DNA from: Strongylocentrotus purpuratus
Lineage: Eukaryota; Echinodermata; Echinoidea; Camarodonta; Strongylocentrotidae
Reading direction: 5' to 3'
Length of the DNA stretch: 64,000 nt
NCBI RefSeq assembly: GCF_000002235.5
Contig: NW_022145605.1
Coordinates: 36,424,579-36,488,578, forward strand
The stretch's first letter is position 1; each line of letters starts with the position of its first letter. Positions 11,889 through 24,000 of this stretch are shown piece by piece. A program made the position numbers and the translations under genes. Under the pieces are notes generated by a model that made no database searches, was not told where the DNA came from, and saw only the letters and a list, made by a program, of their open reading frames with translations.

Positions 11889-14800
11889 CTGTAAAGAGAA
11901 TGCACAGAATATGTAAAGATGAATATTATGATCACTGAAAGAAATAATCACACAGAAATAGCAGCGGTATAAGAAATAATAATAGACATGATAGAAGTGG
12001 TATTTTATTAGTAATGGTGGTTATAATGGTGATAGTAGTGTAACGATCCGCTTCGCGGTCGTGACGTCACAAAGAGGCCTAACTTAAATGAGTCACCAAC
12101 GCACAATGTCGTACATAACTAATTCGCATACGAGCGCTTGACATTTGGATCCATTATTAAGATGATTTAAGATGTTAAAACTGTAATTGTTTATCAATAT
12201 ATCACATGAATTTGGATGGAAAGTTGTTTAGGCAATGTAACTTGTTAATATTTACTGCAACTGATATGTCATTCAGAGTGTTGTATTTAATTAATGGTAA
12301 AATAAGAGATTTACTTAGATATTTTGCTCTGAACTAGCACAGTCTTCATGTTAAGTCCATTTTCGCTGCGCGTGTGCTTTCCAAGATCGCTTAGCGTATC
12401 GATTTCCCCCACGTCCGCATTATGCCTTTATAACCCGTAACATTTCTAGAACGCGAGGACTTGGAATTGGGCACTCGTCGGAACCACACATAAGCTCTCT
12501 CTCCCTCCCTGGAAATCCTCCCATAGCCACTTAAGGAACTACACGTTATTTACAACTGGAATATGAAGGTACAGAACGAAGTCGACGCTGGAATTAAGAT
12601 GGACCAATATTAAGATGCTGGAATTAACATACCACTATTAAGATGATGGAATTAAGATGCTGGAATTAATGAACCACTATTATTAAGATGCAGGAATATC
12701 CTAAGTCCACCTCTCCCCATATGATGCTATGGAATTAAACTAAGACGGAAAACTTCCAAGTCCCATAAATTCCAATGAATCATTGCCCTTCACTTTATTA
12801 CATGTATTCGAATATAAGAACGACAATCGTATAAATTCATTAAATATAACTATGAGCACAAGGTATTTGTGACAGTGGTGATATGAGATGTAAATATTTG
12901 AAGTACATGCATTAATAAAAGTTGACCATTTTCTTTTGTCTTGAAACTGAAATTATGAGTCTATAAACACTTTGTCTTTCTTCGTAACTGGTACTCCGTC
13001 ATAGTCGTTTATTTCGACAAAACGAACGTAAATAAGTATTGTAGCTTCCCCCGTCTTTTCTTCAAATAAAAGATAAGATCTAATTACTTTACTCGCTCGG
13101 ACATTATAAATAAGATGTCGGCTGACGAATATCCCGACAGATATAAAGAATCAGATTCCCCAGCTGGGAATGAGAATAATCCCGACGTAGAGGTCGAGGT
13201 TGAAGACGGAGGCGGGGGCGGCCGCCACAAATTTGGTGTCAGAAGTGGGATTATTAATATGGCGGAGGTACCAGAGTCTAAGAAAGAAATAGATGAGCTA
13301 AGTTGCTCCTCAGATGAAATAATGTCTAGTACAAAAAGTTCAAAGAAAAAGAAGAGTAGGACAGAGAAATTACAAAGTCGGATATTAAGTCAACTATTAA
13401 AGTTAATGGGGCAAATGATGAAGTTGAATTCAACTTCAAACCAAATAGACGACCAGAAGGAATGGAAGTCCAAAATGGAGACGAGGAAGGCATATCTCAT
13501 GTCGATAAATCAAAGACGAGGAAACTTAAGGAAGAAACTAACCAGATGGAAACACAAAAGAAGAATGATGATATTCGCTTTGCCAAAGAAGATAGAATTC
13601 AGGAAACTACTCATCGACCACTGATCATGCCGGACCAGTATGATGAAAGTACCGACTGGAAAGACTACGCCTCGCACTTTGAATCTTGTTGCGAAATCAA
13701 CAACTTGAAAGATGAGGAATCTGCAAAGTATCTAGCTGCTAGCTTGAGAGGTCAAGCTCTGAGATTACTAGAAGAACAAAGAGGCACCAAGTGGAACTTT
13801 GAAGAAATAAAGAGTAAACTGTCATTTAGGTTCTCTTCTGCCAAACAGGCAGAAAGCTATCTGTTGGAACTGAGGAATCGTAAGCGACGACAAAGAGAAT
13901 TACTCCAGGAACTAGGACGTCATATTAGGGAACTAACTGATAAGGCATATCCAAACTTTGAAAGTCAAGGGGTCGATAGACTAGCTAGGATTCATTTTAC
14001 TGATGCTATTCGTAGTAGTGAGATTCGTATGGGAATATTTCATGCTAAGGCAACAAGCTTAGATGAGGTAATTCAAGCAGCAATAACCACTGAGACATTT
14101 CTAAAGACGGAACCTGAGAGAAATGGATGGAAGGTTAAGCCTACTTACAATAGAGGAATCGGTTCTGAAGTGGATCTAGAGAAGATGATCAAAGATGAAG
14201 TCAACAAAGTCCTATGCCAAGCTATGGAAAGTCAACCTAACAAAGGAAAGATGTCAGGGATATGTGAAGAAACCAGGAACTAATCAAAGGCCAAGCCAAA
14301 CAGCGCAAGGAAGATTTGATGTGAAAACCCAAACATGTTTCTATTGTGAAAAACCTGGCCATTTTGCAAGGGAATGCCGTGAGAAACAAATGGATCGAAG
14401 AGGAAGAAACTATCCAAGTGGTGAATCTAACTGGTCAAGACAAAGATATCAGTGTCAGTCAAACGACAAGTGGTCGCCCAAAAGGGTCGTGGCGCGGCCA
14501 ATCGTCCAAAATTAATTGAGACCCAACCTAGCAAAACAAAGACAAGTTTCATACCCAGTATAAATCAAAATGTTGATGGTCTTTATGTTCCAGTGCATAT
14601 TCAGGACAAGGAATACAAATTTCTAGTTGATACTGGTGCTTCAGATTCTTACATTTCTAGACGATCATATGAACAATTAGATGAAAAAGATAGACCCCCT
14701 CTGCAACATCGTAGCATAAGTGCACAATTAGCAGATGGTTCACCATTAGCCATTTATGGAGCAATAACTCATGAGATGAAGATAGGACTAAATAAAGGAG

Positions 14801-17800
14801 TAATTACAGTGTTGGTAGCAGATGTGAGTAGTGATGGAATCCTCGGTTTGGACAATCTGACAAGAATGGGGCTAGCATTGATCTGACTAATTTTCAACTC
14901 ACCACAAAATGGGGCAAAGTAGAGTGCAAGAATGAAAGTGGAGAAAGACTATCCTGCCGCATAACTGCATCAGAAACTACTACAATCCCCGCAGGACATG
15001 AAGCTGTAATACTTGGATCAATGAAGGAAGGAGATCGAATAAATGTTCAACAACAATTAGTGAAGAAAGGACTCATTACAGCTAGAACTCTAATCAAGAC
15101 AGGTGAGGAGTTATTGCCTGTTACGGTATTCAACCCATCTACTTCCAACAAAGTAATAAAGAAGAACACACCAATCGCTATGATGACCGTAATAGATACA
15201 AGTGAAGTACAGGAAGTCCCTAAGTACACCACTGTTGGTGATGGAAAAGTTCCGGAACATTTGAGGGATTTGCTAAAGAGAAGTACAGAAGGAATACCAG
15301 ATCAGTATCACCAAGATGTTGGAAAGTTATTGACTGAATTTCAGGATGTATTCTCAAGAGGAGGTGATGATATTGGAAGGACCAATTTGGTACAACATAA
15401 TATAAATACTGGAACTCAGCAACCAATTAGACAACGACAACGCAAGCACCCTTTTGGGCAGAGAGAGACGAAATCAAGGAGCAAGTGGAAGGGCTACTAC
15501 AGAAAGGTCTTATTGAACCAACTGATAGTCCATGGGCTTCAAACATTGTACTCGTAAAGAAAAAGGATGGAACTCAGAGATTTTGCGTGGATTATCGGCA
15601 ACTGAATGCTGCCACGATCAAGGACGCCTACCCCCTACCTCGTATAGATGAAACATTGGATGCTTTGTCAGGAGCGCAGTGGTTTTCAACCCTGGACTTG
15701 GCAAGTGGATACTGGCAAGTAGGCTTAAGCAAAGATGCTAAGGAAAAATCAGCTTTCGTAGCTGATGGTGGACTCTACTCATGGAACGTGATGCCTTTTG
15801 GACTTTGTAACGCCCCAGCCACTTTTGAGAGATTAATGGATAAAGTACTAACCGGATTGCATTGGGAGGCATTACTTGTCTACTTAGATGATTTGATTAT
15901 CTTTGGTATTCTATTGACTACGACAAGCCAACTTGAAGTTAAAACCAAAGAAATGCTTTCTGTTCAGGAAGAAAGTGTCCTATCTCGGACATGAAGTATC
16001 AAGCAAGGGAGTCTCAACACAGCCAGAGAAGGTTGAGTCTGTAAAAACATGGCCGACGCCGAAGAATGTGACGGAAGTTAGAAGTTTTCTTGGTCTTGCA
16101 TCCTACTACAGACGTTTTGTTCAAGGTTTTGCTAGTATAGCCAAACCTCTTCATCAACTCACGGAAAAGTGCCGTGCCGGACAGTTCGAATGGAGCTCTG
16201 TCTGTCAGGATGCGTTTGAAGAGTTGAAAAGAAGATTGATTACTGCACCTATTCTGGGATACCCGAATACGGAAGGTGCATTCATTCTTGACACAGACGC
16301 CAGTAAGGATGGAATTGGAGGAGTGTTGTCACAAGTACAAGATGGAAAGGAAAGAGTAATTGTTTACGGAAGTAAAATGCTAAGTAAGGCTTGAAGCATT
16401 TCAGACAATATCTCTACGGTCGACATGTAACGGTGAGAACAGATCACGGAGCTTTAAGGTGGCTAACAAATTTCAAAAACCCTGAAGGACAGCTGGCAAG
16501 ATGGCTTGAGGTCATCGCAGCTTATGATATAGAGATCATTCACAGGGCTGGTAGAAGTCATGGAAATGCAGATGCATTGTCGAGAAGACCTTGTGGCCAG
16601 TGTGGAAGAGGAATGGAGTGCGAGTTCAAGGTCAAGGGGGAAGAAACAGTCAAAGCCCGTGTAATAATGATGACAATTGAGAAGAGACTGTCTGAGATGA
16701 GGAAAGATCAACTAGACAACCCAAATATAAAGCCTGTGCTAGAGGCTATGGAAAGGAAGACCAGACCACCAAAGGAAGAAGTTTCCGCCATGTCTAAGAA
16801 AGTTAAAGTCTTGTTAGAGCATTGGGAACAACTTGAAATCAGAGATGGAATACTCTGCCGTAGATGGGAATCAATAGATGGCAAAGAAGTGAAGTGGCGA
16901 CTAGTATTACCTGGAAGGAAAATGAATGAAGTATTGAAAGAACTTCATGGTAGCGCTTTAGCTGGTCATTTGGGAGCAACCAAGACACTGAAGAGTGGTC
17001 AGATGAGATACAACTGGGTCGGAATGAAGGCAGATGTGAGGTCTTTCTTCCGTAAATGTGAATCTTGTGCTCGACGGAAGTCAGCTGGTAAGAAGAGACG
17101 AGCACCTCTACAGCAGAGAAAAAGTGGAAGTCCGATGGAACAGATCGCTCTGGATATTCTAGGACCTTTGCCAGAGACGAATGACGGAAACAAGTACATA
17201 ATGGAAGTAGCCGATTACTACACAAAGTTCGTAGAAGCTTATCCCATACCTAATGAGAAAGCAAGTACTGTGGCACCCAAACTAGTTAAAGAGTTTATGT
17301 GTAGATATGGGGTTCCAACTGAGATTCACACAGACCAAGGAAGGAACTTTGAGTCACAGTTGTTCAAAGAAGTTTGCCAGATCTTGGGAATAAAGAAGAC
17401 AAGAACGACGGCATATAACCCTAAATCAGACGGAATGATTGAACGCTTCAACAGAACATTGCTCGATATGCTTGTCACGCTAATAGAGCCTGGAAAGAAT
17501 CAGCGAGATTGGGACAAGTATGTACATATACATGTAGCTACAACGGCATACAGAAGTTCAGTTCATGAGACAATAGGAGAAATGCCAAACATGATGATGT
17601 TCAAAAGAGAACTGAAAATGCTTTCAGATCAGTACGTGATCCAACCAAATATGGAAGTTGGAACACACTACGTCGAGGAACTACGAGACAGGATGGATAA
17701 AGTCTATACAAGGATTACTGAGCACAGTCAGAAGAATCTCCGAAGACAGAAGAGAAACTACGACAAGAAGATTGCGGGAAGTATTTACGAAGAAGGAAAT

Positions 17801-20800
17801 TTTGTTTGGTTACGAAATAATCAGAGACACAAAGGCATCAGTCCCAAACTAAGTTACAGATGGAATGGCCCATTCAAGATTAAGACGAAGTTGTCTGATG
17901 TGATATACAGAATCAAAAAGAGTCCTGGAACCAAGGTGAAGGTTGTACACTTTGACCGTTTGAAGCCATGTGAAGGAGACGAGCCTAAGGAATGGAAGAC
18001 AGCTCATACTAGACGGAAAGATGATGTAAATGATGCCAGAGAGATGGAGTCCAACTCTGAAGAGGTTGATCATGATTCAACGCAAGACGTGACTGTAAAT
18101 AGAAGACAAGAAGATACTCGACGCTATCCACTGAGGAATAGAAGACCCGCACATTTCTTTTATTAGAAATGGTTTTGTGGAAATAAACTTTAGAATAGAC
18201 ATATTTTGTTATACTTTGGATCTGTTTCCTTCTCCTCTTTCCTTCTCTATAACTTTCTTTCTCACTTCTTTCTTTCTTCTATTCATCTCTTTTTTTTCAT
18301 CTATATCTCTATTTCTTTCTTATACAGATTCCATTGCTTATATTGTATATACATGTACATTATTGACATTGTAACTGGTACTCCGTCATAGTCGTATATT
18401 TCGACGAAACGAACGTAAATAAGTATTGTAGCTTCCCCCGTCTTTTCTTCAAATAAAAGATAAGATCTAATTACTTTACTCGCTCGGACATTATAAATAA
18501 GATGTCGGCTGACGAATATCCTGACAGATATAAAGAATCAGTTTCCCCAGCTGGGAATGAGAATAATCCGGACGTAGAGGTCGAGGTTGAAGACGGAGGC
18601 GGGGACGGCCACCACAGTAGCAATAGTGGTGGTGGAGGTAATACAGCAGTGACAGTACAATAGATATTTTTCAAAACGATACTTATTTCTCATCACTCTC
18701 AGTCTCATCATCACCAAATAAAAACTATTAATAATGCTAGCTTTAACCTACAAACTTCATTAGAATTAGAATTATTCCAGGTGTTTGTAAATAGTTCTTT
18801 CTTCCTATAAAACTGAAAGGCAATTGTGCATCATTTCATTTTAAAAGTCATATAGTATCTTACTGAAATTTAAACGATGAGCAGAATAATTAAAGGTAAT
18901 ACAAAGTTTTGGTATGGGGTCATGAATTTGGTTCAGATAAACATATTGGAAGCATAAGCGATTTTACAATATTTCAATGATCGTTGTCGCGGTTAAAATC
19001 GAGTCTTAAGTGATAAAATTGTAGCTAATAATCTTTTTATGTTGTATAGCGCCCTTTCTAGACTGATGTTACTTTAGCTCTAAAACAATGTTTCTTGACT
19101 ACATTCGACTGATGCGCTATTCTCGTTTGGAAATTATATATCAACTCTGCATATTCTGAGATTTTCAGGGTCGCAGCTACTATGGAATGGCCTTAGGCGC
19201 TATTTAAAATATTTGAAATTTACCGGGAACACCGGTAAATTTTTGATTATTCAATTTCTCGAAAGCAGAAGTGTTTAAGGGGCTAGTTTTCTAGTACTTT
19301 TCTAGTACCATCCATTTTTCAAAATTTCCCAAAACTTTGCATTACCTTTAAGATATTTCAAGCCGGATCAATCTGAGCCCTACCTTGCACCAACACCACA
19401 TCCCGTATCGCCATGGAAATACTCATAGAACAGAACCAGATCCTTCCAGTTCGGATCATCCTTATAGAGATCGCTACTCCCATGGCACGGCCTCTTCCCA
19501 CTCTCATCCGGTAAGAAAAGGTTGACAATGCGCGATGATATCTCCTTAGCAACATCCTTGAGACGCATCATGTTTCCTGATCCTGTGGGACACTCCACCT
19601 TGAAGGTCTCTCCGTAGAAGAAGTCATAGCGCTCCAAGGATTCAATGATCAGGTAGTTCACTGAGAACATTAAGTGACAGATATGGAAACATGATTGATT
19701 CATCAACCATATCAGTTTTATCAAAGATTTCAATGATTTTAATATACAGACAGATGATTGTAATTGTCAAAATGCCTCCCAGTAGATGTCATAGCATTTC
19801 AGGGCCTTAGTAATTTGTTGATTTACAAGAAGCAAAACAGTCAAGAAAGATTTTTCAATCAGCCAAACAATGTTTACAATAATTTGATATGATTGTAACA
19901 AGAAATGAATCTGATTTGAATAGGGTAATGAAGCCTCTCTGTAGGAAAGGCCATTGAGTTCCAAGGCCTCAATCATTAGGTAATGATTTTACTAAGAATA
20001 ACATGAAGAGAGATTTCTTTGAAATCATTGATATTCCTCTACAATGAAAAGATCATTAAAATAAAGAAATGATTACAATTATATACCTCACTTAAGAAAT
20101 CCAGCCATCTGATTGGTCGAAATTACATTCATAAACTTTAACTATTTCTGTAAAATTCCCAGTAACCATGGTTAAAACAGTTCTAAAATCCCAGTAACCA
20201 TGGTTACTGGGAAAATAGTTCAGTCTCCATGGTTACCCCATAGGTTTACATGTTAAAAAATGGTTTGAGCGATCGAGGATACCGTACATGTGCGAAGAAT
20301 TGGTCGGTATTTTCATACAAGACAAGACAATTCCAAACAAGACAAAAATGGCTAAAGAAACTGTCCCAAGATTTCAACTTATCAAATGCAAGACTCGCTG
20401 ACAGCAAGAACAACAAAAAGGGTACGTGAAATTATCCATAAACATGTTTATGATTCAAAGCAACCAAAAATAATCTATATAACCAACTATCACTTTGAGA
20501 AGGTAAAACAAAAACTTTTCCAGAATATATGATATCATTACCACAAAGCCAGATGGGTCCCCTCCAGTTGCTATTCCCACCAAATAGATAAGTATTAGAC
20601 TCTCCTGGAACATAGTCTACTCGATACTCTTCCCCTTCAACATGGAACTGGAATGGTTGACTAGCATGGATCTTGGACAATGATCGGATCCCATATGGTG
20701 ATAGGAACTCCTCCTCATCCAGCATGTATTTGAGTACTTTCTTCAGGTTCTTGCGTGAGGGGATGCCTAGGAGGTGACGCCCCTTGCCAGTGTCTTCCCG

Positions 20801-20989
20801 CGTCATGTAGGCAAGCTTCACAAATACAGAGTTAGAGAGAGAAAGAAAGATGGAAATATGTTTAATAACAATCTGTATTTAACAATCAATTCATGGAAAG
20901 TTCCACAGATAATACGAGATATGAATTTGTCACTGAAGATGAATGAGGTGGTCTGGAGGTTTTTATAAGAATCTTATAGGAGAGATGAA

Positions 20990-21032
<43 letters not shown>

Positions 21033-24000
21033 GTAGATAGATAAAGAGAAGGAGAGAGGGAGATGGGGTATAGTCATGTAAAAAATACATGAGCTGGACA
21101 GAAGGATAAAAAAGGAATCAGAATGCATGCACTTAGAAGGAGAGAGGATAGTAAAGAAACATACATGTAGTAGGGTGAAATAAGAATACAAAGGGAAGAG
21201 CTGGAGAAAATCAAGGAACATCCAAAGACGTAAAAGAGGCATAACGAGAGCCAAAATATGGAAAGGGAAAGGGTGAGAAAGTACAAAAAGAGAGAGGCAG
21301 AGACAGAGAGAGACAGAGCAAGAGAAGAAGAGGGAGGCAGAGCAAGAGAAGAAGAGGGAGGCAGAGACAGAGAGAGACAGAGCAAGAGAAGAAGAGGGAG
21401 GCAGAGCAAGTGAGGGAGAGGGAGGCAGAGAGATGGAAAGGGTGAAAGGATAGACAGAGAGTAAGAGATACAGAGACAGAGCAAGAGAAGGAGAGGGGAA
21501 GAGAAACAGAGCAAGAGAGAAGAGAAAGAGAGAGAGAGAGATGCAATGGAGAACGATGCATTCAATATTTCCAGCAAAAATAAAATTAAAAGAATATTTA
21601 CTATACAGTGCGTCCCAGTAAAAACGTAACCGAGAATTATCAACGTTATATTACAATTATAATTAACAAATGACACATATTTGTAAAGCTTCCTTGTAGA
21701 CCCTCCTCTTTTGATGCAACTCATATGATGCATATTTCACGCATGAGGGATTAAAAGCAATTTGAAGAGAGGAAACCAAAAGGTCATTAGGCGGACGGTA
21801 TCTGAATTTCAAAAAGAAAATCACATATCTAGAAAGTTCATTTTCTGCCTTTTCATACATGTATGACACCTCAATAAGGAAAAATGAGCCAGGAATAACA
21901 AATTTCTGTTTGTTTAAAGTAATGCCTGCATTTCCATAATTTGATTAAACAAATTTGTTTTCACTGGCTGCCTGCTGTAACAACAAACAGAGTTGATAAA
22001 AGACTTGACTCTGTTTCCTTGACGATCAGTCATGCACAAGAAAGACAAAAGAAAAAAGACATAGGGTGGTATTCTCTTAAGTTAAGCCGGGACTAAGTCC
22101 AGACTAAACAAGAATTTTAGTTCGCACTTCTATGGAATGCTAGGTTTCATCTTCCTCCTTCAATATTCATGACAAAGATAATCTACCAAGGACTTTGTTG
22201 AAATTTAGTGTATACTCATATTATCTTTTTCTTCCTATTTCAGTGCAAAATTAATTTTTTGGACACTTTTCATTAAAGGATTAAAATAATCTGTTCAGGG
22301 TAAATTAGTTCACAACAGGCACTCCATAAAAGTGTGAACTAACTAAGCACGCGCTAACTTAGTACGTGCTACCGGAATACCACCCATTATGACCTTGAAA
22401 ATGTTGCTGTCACGTCTTATGACAATGACCTATGACTGTGCCAAAATTGAAAGAAATGGACAGTGCTTGAGTTATCTTGTACACAACAAAGTGCGGAGAA
22501 AGAAATAAAAATAAAGAACAAGAAATTTAATTCGTCATTGAAACAAATTAGGTGGTCTGTTATTTAATATGAATAACTGGTTGACTACGGTAAAAAACTG
22601 TATAAACATCTTTGAAGGAGAGTAGAATCATATAAATATATAAAGGATGAATTGATGTTGCAGTATACATTATCAATCATGATATTGGTGATAGGGATGA
22701 TGACGATTGTAATTTAAGTATCCTGTTCATGTGATGTAGTCAACTTACAGACTATAATGTATATTCAGTTAGAGGGTAAACTCATGCCTTTTATTATATA
22801 CCCTCCTCACATGTTAAAGGGATAGTTGAGTTCTTGTTTCAGACCGCAAATGCCTTCAAAGTGCATGGTTATTGCTCTAATTCTTATTTATGACATATCT
22901 AGTGCCCTTTTAGGACCTAAAATTGCTATGAAGGCAATGTTAGACCCCAAAATGTGTGAAATTTAGTCAATACGATCGTACCGATTCAGCTCTACTTTCC
23001 CAAAAATATGGTGAGCGTTAATTAATTAATCAATTAATAATAATACATGGGCTGGCTAGTTGTGCGTATCATAAACACGAAAAAGCCAACATCGGCTGGA
23101 ATAAAACGTATGAGGCGCTACTTCGTTTTTTCAACGGCTGGTTCAAATTATCTAATATTTGTGGTGTTACACAAATATTAGAAATGGTTATATTTATGGA
23201 TATTTCAGCCGTCTCTGAACCGATTTTGATCAAACAGAGGTGACTTTGTCATTTAAATTGTATGTTCTTTTAAATTTGACACTCAGTTTTTCATTATCTT
23301 ACCAAACAAATAGTTTGTGTAGCCTCCTCTGCAACAGAACTCAACTATCCCTTTAAAGATACTATGTCCCTTTTGCAGCCAACCTCAAATTCTGTAGAAC
23401 TTTGCAGGAATTATGACTATGTCATGTATGTCCCATCTGTGAAATTTAAACGTTAGCAGTGCCCTAATATGCAAATTATGCAAGGAAACCCGTTTACTTG
23501 CTAGACTTCACTGTCAGACACTATTGTCAGTATTGAGTGACTAACTGGCTTTTTCTTCTTCTTTGGTAATAACATACATAAAATGAGCTGTAAAGGATTT
23601 GTCTACGTCAAAAACCCACTTCTTTTAATGGCCAAAATTAAACTGATTGAATCTTCGCGCAGCATAAAACGTTCGGCCATGCGGTACAATGGTCTGAAAA
23701 TCAAGACTATTACTTATTGGCCCTAAGTCGATTTGACAACTAATAGTCGTTATTTTCCCACTTAAAGACAAGTTCTAAATTAGTATTATCTTTCAAATGC
23801 TATTGGAATTCAACCTTTTCTCTTTTTTTTTGGCCTGCAAAAGGGACATAGTACCTTTAAACACTAATGCAAGTCATGCAAATTCATGATGTGAACAAAA
23901 TTCACCTTCCATAGGCATAACACGCAAATAAAGAAAATTCTGACATGTCGCCTTAAATTTGACGTCATCAAAATGAAAAATGAGGTTACTTAATTGTCTT

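Larger units (their letters stand above)
12039..18616 (+). mobile_element. Ty3/Gypsy LTR retrotransposon, broken, in intron 14
   Basis: A fossil retroelement inserted antisense to the host gene. Its ends are TG...CA, with a GTAG target duplication. The end repeats match over 246 bp (12984-13229 and 18371-18616) with about seven differences (roughly 97% identity), so it is fairly young. A primer site complementary to tRNA-Leu follows the left repeat. Parts in order are gag with a CCHC knuckle, aspartic protease, reverse transcriptase, RNase H and integrase; this order with integrase last is that of Ty3/Gypsy. It is broken, with about five breaks in the coding region, and the right repeat is recognisable over a shorter length than the left. 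Lineage within Ty3/Gypsy is not resolved. Confidence 0.92.

Noticed and set aside
11747-11938. 63-residue plus-strand open frame
   Set aside because: It is the opposite strand of exon 15 of the glycosidase gene, whose reading is fixed by splice phase and by the conserved HQTGWTA motif.
20150-20245. CAGTAACCATGGTTACTG palindromes as regulatory operators
   Set aside because: The short inverted words around CCATGG recur in a small degenerate repeat inside intron 13, with nothing to tie them to regulation.
21074-21733. Minus-strand open frame of 219 residues rich in Ser and Leu
   Set aside because: It is the complement of GA/GAGACA low-complexity DNA. Strand composition explains both its length and its residues.
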